DNA of 27,899 nucleotides from RFPW01 sp040401595. GTDB taxonomy: Bacteria; Pseudomonadota; Gammaproteobacteria; Burkholderiales; Burkholderiaceae_E. The stretch is taken from positions 1 through 27,899 of the forward strand of contig JBBAOE010000033.1 in assembly GCA_040401595.1 (NCBI GenBank). Direction: 5' to 3'. The notes beneath the pieces were generated by a model. The model saw nothing but the letters and a program-made list of their open reading frames with translations. It had not been told where the DNA came from and searched no databases. Made by a program: the position numbers and the translations under genes. Each line of letters opens with the position of its first letter. The first letter of the stretch is position 1. Below are positions 16,366-25,016 of this stretch, piece after piece.

Positions 16366-16548
16366 CCGGCCTTCAGGCGCCTCATGTCCACCGGCACGGC
16401 GACCAGACCGTTTAGATCAACCACACACAAAGCATGCCTTCGGCGAAGGGGTATGGCGCCAATCTCGCTGAGGTTCACCATGTCCTATGCGATGGTGGGC
16501 TTGCTGAGGTACCTTCAAAAGGGATAAAAAGAAAGGCAGGAGACAAAA

Positions 16549-16566
16549 ATGACAAATCAACAATGA
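16549..16566 (+). other. Possible five-codon leader ORF coupled to the acyl-CoA ligase start
   Basis: An AGGAG ribosome binding site near 16538-16542 is well spaced for ATG 16549, which opens a five-codon frame (MTNQQ) ending in a TGA at 16564-16566. That stop overlaps the ATG at 16563 of the ligase (ATGA), as in translational coupling. A chance ORF or a later ligase start at ATG 16575 are alternatives. Confidence 0.3.
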
Positions 16567-18221
16567 CAACCGCAATGAATCAAACGCATGGACTGATGCA
16601 AGACAGGCCGCTGCTGATTTCTTCCCTGGTGGAGCATGCAGCCACATTCCACCCTGCGACCGAGATCGTCTCGCGCCTGCCCGAGGGCAGCGAGCACCGC
16701 ACCAACTGGGGCGAGCTGTGTTTGCTATCTCGACAAGTGGCCCACGCCATGGCGGTATTGGGCGTGAAGCCCGGTGAGCGGGTCGGCACTCTGGCCTGGA
16801 ATTCATTCAGGCACCTGGCCCTGTATTACGGCGTATCTGGCAGCGGTGCCGTGCTGCACACCGTCAATCCGCGCCTGTTCCCCGAGCAAATCGACTACAT
16901 CATCAACCATGCCGAAGATCAGGTGCTGTTTTTTGACATTGGCTTCGCACCGCTGGTGGAAAAGCTCGCGCCGATGCTACGTTCAGTCAAACACTACGTA
17001 GCCATGACCGATCGAGCACACATGCCGGGCATGAGCTTGCCGACTGTGCATTGCTTTGACGAATTGATGGCGGCGCAAAGCACGACCTATGTGTGGCCCG
17101 AGTTCGATGAACGCAGCGCATCTTCGCTGTGCTACACCTCGGGCACCACCGGCAACCCCAAGGGCGTGCTGTATTCCCACCGCTCTACCGTGTTGCACAC
17201 CTTGATGGAGTTGGCGCCCGATACCTTTGGCATCAGCTCATCCGAAACCTTGCTGCTGGTCGTGCCGATGTTCCACGCCAACGCCTGGGGTGCACCGTAT
17301 GCCGCCGCCATGGTTGGTGCCAAGTTGGTGTTGCCTGGCCCCCACCTGGATGGCGAAAGCATTTACCAATTGATGGCTCAGGAGCGGGTCACTTTTTCGC
17401 AGGGTGTCCCGACCGTCTGGATGATGTTGTTTCAGTACCTTGACGCGAATCCCCATCTCGACCCCTCAACTCTGGGTGTCAAGCGCGTAGGCATTGGCGG
17501 TTCTGCCGTTTCGCGAGCCATGCTCGAACGGTTCGAGCAGCAGTTCGGTGCTGAAGTAGTGCAAGGCTGGGGGATGACCGAAACCAGTCCGATTGGTGTC
17601 ATCAGCAAACTCTTGCCCAAGCATGCTCACACACCTGCCGACGAGTTGCTCAAGATCAAGCTGAAACAGGGCAGAGGTGTCTGGGGGGTAGATCTGAAGA
17701 TCGTCGGCAAAGACGGGGAAACCTTGCCTTGGGATGGTGTCGCCTTCGGGCATTTGCATGTGCGAGGGCCTTGGATCACCAGCGGATACTTCAAGAGCGA
17801 AGGCGGGCAAGTGCTGGATGCCGAGGGTTATTTTCCCACTGGGGATGTCGCAACGATCGACCCGGACGGCTATCTACAACTGGTCGACCGCGCCAAAGAT
17901 GTCATCAAGTCGGGTGGCGAATGGATTTCTTCAATCGACGTGGAGTTGTGTGCCAATTCGCATCCAGGGGTGGCTGAAGCCGCCGTCATTGGCGTGGCGC
18001 ATCCCAAATGGCAGGAGCGTCCGTTGATGCTGGTCGTTCGCCGCCCGAGGACTTCAGTGACGACTGATGAGCTCATGTCGCATTTGGCCTCCCACATTGC
18101 CAAATGGTGGTTACCCGACGAAATCTTGTTTGTTGACGAGTTACCGCACACCGCGACCGGAAAACTGCTCAAAACCAGGCTGCGCGAGATTTACAAAGAT
18201 CACCGTTTATCGTCAATCTGA
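16563..18221 (+). CDS. AMP-forming acyl-CoA ligase, AlkK-like medium/long-chain type
   Basis: 552 aa from ATG 16563; MNQTHGLMQDRPLLISS at the N-terminus is typical of this branch. ANL-superfamily motifs are complete: phosphate loop YTSGTTGNPKG at 191-201, GWGMTETSP at 335-343, YFPTGDVATIDPDGYL, the hinge region DRAKDVIKSGGEW, and the catalytic lysine in TGKLLKTR (K534). It activates a carboxylic acid to its acyl-CoA with ATP, most likely a medium- or long-chain fatty acid. It is cytoplasmic. It faces the terephthalate operon tail to tail with 197 nt between. Terephthalate dioxygenation needs no CoA activation, so a shared pathway is not implied. Confidence 0.92.
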   Translation: MTTAMNQTHGLMQDRPLLISSLVEHAATFHPATEIVSRLPEGSEHRTNWGELCLLSRQVAHAMAVLGVKPGERVGTLAWNSFRHLALYYGVSGSGAVLHTVNPRLFPEQIDYIINHAEDQVLFFDIGFAPLVEKLAPMLRSVKHYVAMTDRAHMPGMSLPTVHCFDELMAAQSTTYVWPEFDERSASSLCYTSGTTGNPKGVLYSHRSTVLHTLMELAPDTFGISSSETLLLVVPMFHANAWGAPYAAAMVGAKLVLPGPHLDGESIYQLMAQERVTFSQGVPTVWMMLFQYLDANPHLDPSTLGVKRVGIGGSAVSRAMLERFEQQFGAEVVQGWGMTETSPIGVISKLLPKHAHTPADELLKIKLKQGRGVWGVDLKIVGKDGETLPWDGVAFGHLHVRGPWITSGYFKSEGGQVLDAEGYFPTGDVATIDPDGYLQLVDRAKDVIKSGGEWISSIDVELCANSHPGVAEAAVIGVAHPKWQERPLMLVVRRPRTSVTTDELMSHLASHIAKWWLPDEILFVDELPHTATGKLLKTRLREIYKDHRLSSI

Positions 18222-18418
18222 AATGCGGCGGGCGCTCAAGTGACTTGTCGTCCGTCACCTCTTTATTCCCTCGGCAGTTCATGACTGTTACGGTCGATCG
18301 GATCAACGTTCGGGCGGCTCTCGACCCAACTCGATTTCGAACCATTCGTCGGGCTTGGTTGGGGATATCGTTTGATTAACTTTCAGTTTTTTGGCGGTTG
18401 TTTTCGCCTAAAGAACCA

Positions 18419-19420
18419 TCAAGTCATCGCGGCCGGACCCGGAACGAACACGTCGCTGAAAAAATGGTTCGGGGCAAGGTCTCGCTCGAGGCAAGCCTTT
18501 TTTGCTGCGGTCACCATCTGGGGCGAGCCGCAGCTATACACCTCATGCCCGTTTAACGTGGCGAAGTGGTTGCGCACCGCATCATCGACGCGACCGTGAA
18601 ATCCCCCGATCGCTTCAGCATCGGCCGCATCCTCGACCGCAGCGATGAACGTGAATCCCGGCATCATTTTCCGCCATCGCTCGACCGCCGGCATCAGGTA
18701 GAGGCTGGCCAGATTGCGCGCGCCCCAAATTAACGTGACCTGCCGCTCGACACGCTTCTTGATCATGTCGTCCAGTAAGGACTTGACCGGTGCGAAGCCG
18801 GTACCGCCGACGATACAGAGCATGGGTGCTGCAGTGTCCTCGTTGCGCCCGAAGTTGCCGTAAGGTAACTCGACCTGCAACAGGTCGCCGGGTTTGAGTT
18901 GCGGCAGGATCTGAGTAAATTGTCCCCCGACAACATGGCGGATGTGGAGTTGCAGTGTGTCGCTCTCAAAGGGCGGGTTAGCCATCGAATACGAGCGACG
19001 AGTACCGTCTGGCAAGCCCACCTGCAGGTACTGGCCAGCCTTGAAGCGCACCCGCTGGCCAGCGGGCAATCGCAACTGCAGGACGTTGACGTCGTCGGCA
19101 ACGATGGTGTTGCGGTAGACCTTGACCGAATAGACTTGTCGAGCCGAGGGGTCGATCCGGTGCCATGAATCTGGCGCGATTTCCAGGTCGGATAAGGGCC
19201 GGCATTGGCAGAACAGATGCTTGCCAGACGGTGTCGCGTCACCAGCTGGCGGGCAAGCGACCTCGCCACTCAGTACCGCGCCCGCACAGTTGCCGCACAC
19301 GCCTTGACGGCAGGAATAGGGCATCTGGATGCCCGCTTTTAAGCCGGCGTCGAGAATGTTCTGCTCGTCTTCGCAGCAGAAGCTCAGATCGGTTCCGGAA
19401 ATGCGAATGAGATGAGACAT
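18419..19420 (-). CDS. tphA1: Terephthalate 1,2-dioxygenase reductase component
   Basis: 333 aa. The N-terminal plant-type 2Fe-2S ferredoxin domain has C37, C42, C45 (YSCRQGVCGNC) and C71 or C73 (LFCQC). The FAD domain has RRSYSMANPP (R142, S143, Y144, S145), and the NAD(P) domain has GGTGFAP at 205-211 and ends in YSCGSP. It passes electrons from NAD(P)H through FAD and the iron-sulfur cluster to the TphA2A3 oxygenase. Sequence and size agree with my recollection of Comamonas TphA1 (about 336 aa), and its position as last gene after tphB matches the known tph order. It begins 14 nt after the tphB stop. Confidence 0.9.
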   Translation of the reverse strand: MSHLIRISGTDLSFCCEDEQNILDAGLKAGIQMPYSCRQGVCGNCAGAVLSGEVACPPAGDATPSGKHLFCQCRPLSDLEIAPDSWHRIDPSARQVYSVKVYRNTIVADDVNVLQLRLPAGQRVRFKAGQYLQVGLPDGTRRSYSMANPPFESDTLQLHIRHVVGGQFTQILPQLKPGDLLQVELPYGNFGRNEDTAAPMLCIVGGTGFAPVKSLLDDMIKKRVERQVTLIWGARNLASLYLMPAVERWRKMMPGFTFIAAVEDAADAEAIGGFHGRVDDAVRNHFATLNGHEVYSCGSPQMVTAAKKACLERDLAPNHFFSDVFVPGPAAMT

Positions 19421-19434
19421 CAGGTCAAGCGTCT

Positions 19435-20409
19435 TCAGGTGATACCGGCGACTAAGCGCAGGCTGCGTAGCAGTGCGTCCGGCCGGGCTGCGCCCGTTCC
19501 TGCGATATCCATCGCGCTGCCATGGCCGGTACTGGCCAGCAGCACCTTGGCACCGATCGAGATCGCACTGGCCGCTTGCGGCGCTAGCAGCTTGACCGGG
19601 ATATGTCCCTGGTCATGTAGCATCGCCACGTAGAGGTCGTGCCTGCGATCGGCCAGAAGAACGTCAGCGCCTTGCGGCCCGGTGATATTGATGCCGGAAT
19701 CGCGCAGCGTGCGGGCGGCCGGTAGCAGGAGTTCATTGTCTTCGGCGCCGAATAATCCGCCCTCCGAGGCGTGTGGATTGATGCCAAACAGCGCCACGCT
19801 GGGGTGTGGCAGACCCAGCATCCTGCACGCTCGCACGCCGGCTAGAGTGGCCGCCACGACCAGCGCCGGTGTGATCCGCGCGAGCGCTGCCGCGACGCTC
19901 TCGTGCAAGGTCACATGCACGATGCGCAGGCCACCACCAACGAGCATCAAGAAGACCTCGCCTTCAGGCTGCTCGCACACCCTTGCCAGCAGCGATGGGT
20001 AGCCGCTGAAGCGAATGCCGGCCTGGGCGATCGCGGTCTCGTGATGAGGTCCGGCGACGACGGCATCAAAATCGCCGGCGCGACAGGCCTGAATGGCCGC
20101 ACTGGCTGAGGCCACTGCGCTGGTGCCAGCAGCGGCATTGACCTCGCCAGGCCTGAATGCGTTGGACGCCAACTCGCCCGCGGGGCGAAACTCGGTGGCC
20201 TGCAGAAGGGCTTGAAGCCCGAGTCGCGCAGCGGTCGCGCGCATCACCTCTGGCGGCCCGAACACGGTGATGCGAATTCGCGGCTCGTTGCCCAGCGCAT
20301 CCAGTGCCTTGCAGATGATCTCGGGCCCGATGCCGTTGGGGTCACCGACCGAGAGCGCAATACGGCGAGGCGTAGCGGCCGACACAGGCGTCGGCTCGGC
20401 CGGGCTCAT
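19435..20409 (-). CDS. tphB: Dihydrodiol dicarboxylate dehydrogenase of terephthalate catabolism (PdxA-like)
   Basis: 324 aa from ATG 20409, which overlaps the tphA3 stop (ATGA); an upstream in-frame start at 20451 is less likely. PdxA-family motifs are VGDPNGIGPEI near the start, PHHETAIAQAGIRFSGY, VHVTLHES, FGINPHASEGGLFG and MLHDQGHIPVKL, whose His and Asp residues bind the divalent metal. In tph pathways this protein oxidises and decarboxylates 1,2-dihydroxy-3,5-cyclohexadiene-1,4-dicarboxylate to protocatechuate. The vitamin B6 enzyme PdxA is the alternative by family alone, but the place between the oxygenase and reductase genes settles the catabolic role. Confidence 0.9.
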   Translation of the reverse strand: MSPAEPTPVSAATPRRIALSVGDPNGIGPEIICKALDALGNEPRIRITVFGPPEVMRATAARLGLQALLQATEFRPAGELASNAFRPGEVNAAAGTSAVASASAAIQACRAGDFDAVVAGPHHETAIAQAGIRFSGYPSLLARVCEQPEGEVFLMLVGGGLRIVHVTLHESVAAALARITPALVVAATLAGVRACRMLGLPHPSVALFGINPHASEGGLFGAEDNELLLPAARTLRDSGINITGPQGADVLLADRRHDLYVAMLHDQGHIPVKLLAPQAASAISIGAKVLLASTGHGSAMDIAGTGAARPDALLRSLRLVAGIT

Positions 20410-20873
20410 AGCGGCAACGCGAGCAGGGTATCGGTCACCGTGCTGTCGCACACCACGATGCGCTCCGATAGCAGCAGGGTGCCCGCCCTTTCGAAACGAT
20501 CCTGGTAGACCCCGGTTGCAAACAGCAGGGTCTCGCCGGTGTGCATGATGCGCGCGACCATGAATGGCGTGCGCGCGACCGCGCCGTTCTCATCCGCCGA
20601 TTCGATCAGTGGAATACCGATCAGGTGTCGGTAGCGCTGTCGCTCGTAGATATTGGCTTCGCGAAGCGCCGTGATTCGATCCTCAAGCATGGCTCGCGAA
20701 TCCGCGAAGATGATTCCTGCGGGCAACCCGTCGCGCTCGTTCTCGACGTTGGTGATGCGGTACGTGCAGCGCTCGGTAAAGAACAAGGGCCATTGTTCGA
20801 GCGAGTCGCTGTCGATGGCATGCGCATACGCCGCATGAAAGGCACAGATGGCGAGAATGTCGACCATGCTCAT
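20406..20873 (-). CDS. tphA3: Terephthalate 1,2-dioxygenase small (beta) subunit
   Basis: 155 aa, the usual size for this subunit. It has the ring-hydroxylating beta-subunit fold pattern: an N-terminal helix with YAHAIDSDSLEQWPLFFTE, then REANIYERQRYRHLIG, MVARIMHTGETLLFATGVY and the C-terminal ERIVVCDSTVTDTLLALPL. It has no metal centre of its own and builds the hexameric oxygenase with TphA2. ATG 20873 overlaps the tphA2 stop (ATGA); ATG 20867 two codons later is possible. Its stop overlaps the tphB start. Confidence 0.9.
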   Translation of the reverse strand: MSMVDILAICAFHAAYAHAIDSDSLEQWPLFFTERCTYRITNVENERDGLPAGIIFADSRAMLEDRITALREANIYERQRYRHLIGIPLIESADENGAVARTPFMVARIMHTGETLLFATGVYQDRFERAGTLLLSERIVVCDSTVTDTLLALPL

Positions 20874-22114
20874 GCCTCCATATGGGTGCGGTAGGCCTTC
20901 CAGAAGCCGCGCACCGAGGTCTCAGTCGCGCGCCCCTCGCTGGAGCCGGAGCCCTCACCGCCCATCTCAACGACCGCTTCGAAGCCGCTTGCGCCGGCGG
21001 TACCGCGCTGCACGAAGCCACCGACAGCGCCGTCTTCCATCGAGATGAAGCCCGCTGGCCCCACCAGGTTCAGTTGTTTGAGCCGCATCGTGCGCTGCTC
21101 CGGCGTGTCGTCGGTGTACCCGAAGTAGGTCCAATGCAGATCTGTGCGATGGATATCGATGGGTAACACTTGGCGCACCGCCAAACAGTTCTGGATCTGC
21201 TGCAACACGAAGCCAGGAAATACCGACAGGATCTGCAGCGTGATGCCATCGCCATATTCCTCAAAGCCTGCCAGCACGCTCGGATCCTTCAGGCGAAAGT
21301 GGCTGTCAGCGGAACGCAGACCCTGCTTTTTGTAGGAGTCGTCGACCGCCGTCGTATCGATCATCGAGAAGCTCACATGATGGCCCCCCGTTTCATCGAC
21401 GATCACGCCGCCTTTTTGAGACAGGCGATTGAGCTCGAAGGTGGTAAAAAATAGGTGCAACAGGCTCGCGTGGTAACTGTCTTTGACGTTCTCAACGTAG
21501 AGCTTCCAGTTGTTGGGCAAGGCCTGCGTGAAGCGGCCGATCACCTGTACGGGCTTGCACAGCACGCGTTCGATGCGGGCGCAGATCTCCGGTCCCAGAT
21601 ACTCATCGATCGGCGGAACGTCGTCGCTGAAGCTGGCAAACACCAGACCGCAGAACACGGCTACCCGCAGCTTGCGAGGGCCGTGCTCTTCCTTGCAAAA
21701 AGAGGCCGGCATGCCACCCTGGCCCTTGACACCCTTCTCAAAGGCGACACCGGTCAGGTCGCCCAGGCGGTTGTAGCTCCATGCGTGGTAAACGCACTTG
21801 AAGTTCTCGGCCTTGCCGGACTTCTCCAGCGCGATCAGCGCCCCGCGATGCGCGCAGCGATTTTCGAACGCGTAAATCTCGCTATCGTCATCCTTGACCA
21901 CCACCACCGGCGTCAGGCCCACAAAGGTCGTTCGGTAGCTGCCGGCCTCAGGCAATTCGGCGTCTAGACACAGGTAGTTCCAGGTCGCGCCATGGTAGAT
22001 ACGATCCTGTTCCGCTTGCTCGACGGCTCGGTCGCTGTAGAGCTGAAATGGCACCCGGGTCAGGCCCGAGTCCTTCCAGTGAACAGGTTGCTCTTTCATG
22101 ATTTCATTCATCAT
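20870..22114 (-). CDS. tphA2: Terephthalate 1,2-dioxygenase large (alpha) subunit
   Basis: 414 aa. The Rieske centre is C87-A-H89 and C107-V-Y-H110; the mononuclear iron site is in VENVKDSYHASLLH (D212, H215, H220), with a later acidic ligand probably in FISMEDGAVGG. Long segments such as ENRCAHRGALIALEKSG and NRLSQKGGVIVDE agree with my recollection of Comamonas TphA2. The enzyme adds O2 to terephthalate to give the 1,4-dicarboxylate cis-dihydrodiol. ATG 22114 is chosen because it shares one base with the tphC stop (TAATG); a second ATG follows at 22111. The 32 further residues readable upstream lie inside tphC and are not part of this protein. Confidence 0.92.
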   Translation of the reverse strand: MMNEIMKEQPVHWKDSGLTRVPFQLYSDRAVEQAEQDRIYHGATWNYLCLDAELPEAGSYRTTFVGLTPVVVVKDDDSEIYAFENRCAHRGALIALEKSGKAENFKCVYHAWSYNRLGDLTGVAFEKGVKGQGGMPASFCKEEHGPRKLRVAVFCGLVFASFSDDVPPIDEYLGPEICARIERVLCKPVQVIGRFTQALPNNWKLYVENVKDSYHASLLHLFFTTFELNRLSQKGGVIVDETGGHHVSFSMIDTTAVDDSYKKQGLRSADSHFRLKDPSVLAGFEEYGDGITLQILSVFPGFVLQQIQNCLAVRQVLPIDIHRTDLHWTYFGYTDDTPEQRTMRLKQLNLVGPAGFISMEDGAVGGFVQRGTAGASGFEAVVEMGGEGSGSSEGRATETSVRGFWKAYRTHMEA

Positions 22115-23091
22115 TATTCCACGGTGACATTGGCGCTCTTGATCACTTGGCTCCAGCGCTCCGACTCCTGCCGGATGAATTGACCCGACTTCTCGGGCGA
22201 CCAGCCACAAGGATTTGCGCCCTGCTCAACGAATTTCTGGTGCACATCCGAAGTCGCAAGTGCTGCAGCCACTTGCTTGTGCGCATAGGCGACGATCTCT
22301 TTTGAGGTGCCTGGCGGTGCCACCATCGCAAAGAAGGTGACGGCTTGCATGCCCGGCAGCTTGGCCTCGGCGAAGGTCGGCACATTGGGCAGCGCAGGCG
22401 ATCGCGCATCGTCGGCTACCGCCAAGACGCGCAGCTTGCCACTCGTGTGGTACTGGGCAGATGAACTGATATTGTCAAAAAAAACATCGACATTGCCGCC
22501 CATGATGTCAATCAACGCGGGCGACGTTCCTTTGTACGGCACATGCACCATCTGCGTGCCAGTCAGCTTCATGAAGAGGCTCGCTGTCAGGTGCGAGGTC
22601 GAACCATTGCCCTGCGATGCGTAGGTGACCTTGCCCGGGTTGGCTTTCAGGTAAGCGATGAACTCGGCAACATCCTGCACGGGCAGTTTGTTGCTGAGGA
22701 CGAGCACATTGGGCACGGTCGCCAGCACCGTGATCGGCACCCACTTGGTGGGATCGAACGACAGTGACTTGTAGAGGTGGTGATTGATTGCGATCGGTCC
22801 AGGCGGCGAGACCAGAAAGATCGAGCCGTCTGGATCGGCCCGTGCAACGAGATCGGCGCCGATGTTACCGCCTGCGCCAGTCTTATTTTCAATCACGATT
22901 CCGCTCGGATAGGCGGCGCGCATTTTTTCGGCCAGGATCCGCGGCAGGACGTCGGCTGTGCCGCCAGCGGGAAACGGCACGATCAGTCTAAGCGCTTTGG
23001 TCGGCTGGGCGATTGCTGCGGGGTCAACCCCTACCGTTAGCAGTGCGGCACCGGCGGCCAGGAAATGTCGTCGCGAGGAGGGTCGATTCAT
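22114..23091 (-). CDS. tphC: Bug-family (tripartite tricarboxylate) periplasmic terephthalate-binding protein
   Basis: 325 aa. The N-terminus has a signal peptide with paired arginines (SSRRHFLAAGAALLTVG) ending near AIAQ. The mature part is typical of Bug solute receptors: LRLIVPFPAGGTADVLPRI, NKTGAGGNIGADLVARA, YKSLSFDP, GNGSTSHL, VPYKGTSPALIDIMGGNVD and LPNVPTFAEA. Bug proteins bind carboxylates and deliver them to a TctAB membrane pair, which is not encoded in this window. Its position directly before tphA2 matches tphC of the Comamonas operon, where it is needed for terephthalate uptake. Ligand identity is inferred from synteny. Confidence 0.88.
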   Translation of the reverse strand: MNRPSSRRHFLAAGAALLTVGVDPAAIAQPTKALRLIVPFPAGGTADVLPRILAEKMRAAYPSGIVIENKTGAGGNIGADLVARADPDGSIFLVSPPGPIAINHHLYKSLSFDPTKWVPITVLATVPNVLVLSNKLPVQDVAEFIAYLKANPGKVTYASQGNGSTSHLTASLFMKLTGTQMVHVPYKGTSPALIDIMGGNVDVFFDNISSSAQYHTSGKLRVLAVADDARSPALPNVPTFAEAKLPGMQAVTFFAMVAPPGTSKEIVAYAHKQVAAALATSDVHQKFVEQGANPCGWSPEKSGQFIRQESERWSQVIKSANVTVE

Positions 23092-23174
23092 GGGGAATTC
23101 CTGTTTCGAGATTGAGGTGTCATACGGTGGCGTTGGGTTACACGCCCAGGTGTTCGGGCGGTCATCCGCCGCGG

Positions 23175-23582
23175 TTAACCCGAAATGGAGTCGCTGCGCT
23201 TCGCAACGAGATCGATCTCGATCCGTGCACCCTTGGCCAGACCCGTCACGCCGATGCAGGTCCTGGCCGGGCGCCGACCGAGCGGAAAATAACTGGAGTA
23301 GATGGCATTCATCGCCGCGTAGTCCTCATCAAAATGCGTCAGGTAGATACGCACCGAGAGTGCGTGCTCTAAACCCAGCCCACAACCGGCCAGTACCGTT
23401 TCAAGATTCTGCAGGACCTGCCGGGTTTGAGCTTCGATGCCCTCCGGGTAACTTGAATCCAGGCTGGTGCCGAGGAAAGGCATCTGCCCTGTCACAAAGA
23501 CCCAGCCATCGGCTTCGACTGCGTGGCTAAACGGGGCGACCGGGTCGGGGGCGCCGGTAATCATGTGAAATATCGGGCTCAT
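23175..23582 (-). CDS. RidA (YjgF/YER057c/UK114) family protein
   Basis: 135 aa, normal for the family. Family-like segments are GWVFVTGQMPFLG, IEAQTRQVLQNLETVLAGCG, VRIYLTHFDEDYAAMNAIYSSYF and RPARTCIGVTGLAKGARIEID, the last carrying the conserved Arg of the trimer-interface active site. Classical RidA hydrolyses reactive enamines and imines, but this branch lacks a firm substrate. It is the first minus-strand gene of the tph block, 83 nt ahead of tphC, and probably shares its transcript. A purine-rich stretch (GAAGAAGG) lies before its ATG. No clear promoter or IclR-type operator could be assigned in the roughly 220 bases upstream. Confidence 0.85.
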   Translation of the reverse strand: MSPIFHMITGAPDPVAPFSHAVEADGWVFVTGQMPFLGTSLDSSYPEGIEAQTRQVLQNLETVLAGCGLGLEHALSVRIYLTHFDEDYAAMNAIYSSYFPLGRRPARTCIGVTGLAKGARIEIDLVAKRSDSISG

Positions 23583-23805
23583 CGTTGCTAGCCTTCTTCA
23601 GTAGGTTCGTCAGGGCGTTTAGGAAGCGGGGCAGACTCTGCGGGTCGGGAGGGAAACGACTGTCATCCTTCAAGCCTCCAAGTACACATCAACACGGTGA
23701 GCGGTGGATCGGTACTTTACGGGCCTCTGGTGCTCCATCGCTCAGTTGCGACACCATAGGGCCGATTATTCGTTTGCCAAACCCCAGTCGTAAGAATCCC
23801 ACGAC

Positions 23806-25016
23806 ATGCTGCGCACGTCTGCCCGTCCTCACTCGCTTTCCCTTGCGCTGTCCCTTGCCCTCGGCCTCGGCCTCGGCCTCGNNNNNNNNNNNNNNNNNNN
23901 NNNNNNNNNNNNNNNNNNNNNNNNNNNNNNNNNNNNNNNNNNNNNNNNNNNNNNNNNNNNNNNNNNNNNNNNNNNNNNNNNTGTTCCGCATCTGTCGCAT
24001 TCGCCCAGGTCGATCCCACCGCCGAGGTCGCTCGCGTTCTGGCCAGCCCAGCGTTCAAAGCCGCAGCCGCCCATATCGACAAGGAGCATGGCCGCATCGT
24101 TGACGAAGGGATCAAGCTCACCGAGATCCCAGCGCCTCCGTTCAAAGAGGAAGTATGGGCCAAGGAGTTCGAGAAGATGATCCGGGCCGCAGGGCTGTCG
24201 GACGTGAAGATCGATGAAGAAGGCAACGTCCTGGCGCTTCGCAAAGGCACCCGCGGCGACGGCAAGGTAGTGGTCGTGTCGGCCCACCTGGACACCGTAT
24301 TTCCGCCTGGAACGGACGTTCAGGTCAAGCGTCAGGGCAACAGGCTATTCGCCCCAGGCATTGGGGATGACACCTTGAGCCTGGCGGTGCTGCTGGGCTT
24401 CGTACGCGCAATGGACGCCGCCAACATCAAGACGCGCGACGACATCCTGTTCGTCGCCACCGTGGGCGAAGAAGGTCCGGGCGATTTGCGCGGCGTGCGA
24501 CATCTGTTCAACAAGGGCGAGTATCGAAACAAGATCAAGTCCTTCTTCTCGATCGAGTCTGGTAGCGTCAACGTCATTACAAACGACGGAGTCGGCTCCA
24601 AGCGCTATCGGGTCACATTCACCGGCCCCGGTGGCCACAGCTTTAGCGCCTTCGGCCTGGTCAACCCCATGTTCGCGATGGGTCAGGCGGCGGCCGAGTT
24701 CTCGCGTATTCAGGTCTCGGCATCGCCTAAGACCACCTACAGCATCGGCCTGACAGGTGGCGGCACTTCGGTCAATTCGATCCCGCTGGACGCGTGGATG
24801 GAAGTGGACATGCGTTCCGAAGCGCCGGTTCACCTCAAGCGGGTGGAAGACCGCATGCTGAAGATCATGCAGGACGCGGCTGAAGGCGAGAACTTCGCGC
24901 GCTCCACCAAAGAAGGTCGGATCAGGGTGGAATCCAAACTGATTGGCGACCGGCCAGCGGATCGCGGAGACGTTCAAGGGACTCGCGCGAGAGGGCAAGA
25001 CCGTCGTGGTCGTTAG
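23806..25016 (+). CDS. Exported M20-family metallopeptidase, gap in signal peptide and truncated C-terminus
   Basis: The N-terminus (MLRTSARPHSLSLALSLALG) is a signal peptide running into gap 1. After the gap the frame resumes with CSASVAFAQVDP, the end of the signal and the mature start. M20 motifs follow: VSAHLDTVFPPGTD (zinc His and Asp), APGIGDDTLSLAVLL (bridging Asp), VGEEGPGDLRG (catalytic Glu pair) and the dimerisation-domain FTGPGGHSFSAFG. The family expects about 60-70 more residues with a final zinc His after KLIGDRPA. Instead, from about 24949 the DNA encodes an ABC ATPase tail in another frame, and this frame runs on as nonsense to 25016. The peptidase is therefore incomplete as assembled and would probably be inactive. 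The frame across the gap cannot be checked because the N-run length is arbitrary. Confidence 0.75.
23860..23881 (+). repeat. CTCGGC hexamer repeat at gap 1
   Basis: About 3.7 copies of CTCGGC reach the edge of the N-run and encode Leu-Gly pairs in the hydrophobic core of the M20 peptidase signal peptide. The right side of the gap starts outside the repeat, so the true copy number is unknown. Confidence 0.75.
23882..23981. other. Assembly gap 1 (100 N)
   Basis: Exactly 100 N, a conventional placeholder length, beginning inside a hexamer repeat. It interrupts the signal peptide of the M20 peptidase. Confidence 0.99.

Noticed and set aside
18240..18258. Rho-independent terminator between the acyl-CoA ligase and tphA1
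   Set aside because: The GTGAC/GTCAC stem has only five pairs with a nine-base loop and no proper T-run on either strand.
21455..21967. Plus-strand frame of 170 aa opposite tphA2
   Set aside because: It mirrors the conserved Rieske oxygenase sequence; no independent start signal or family resemblance.
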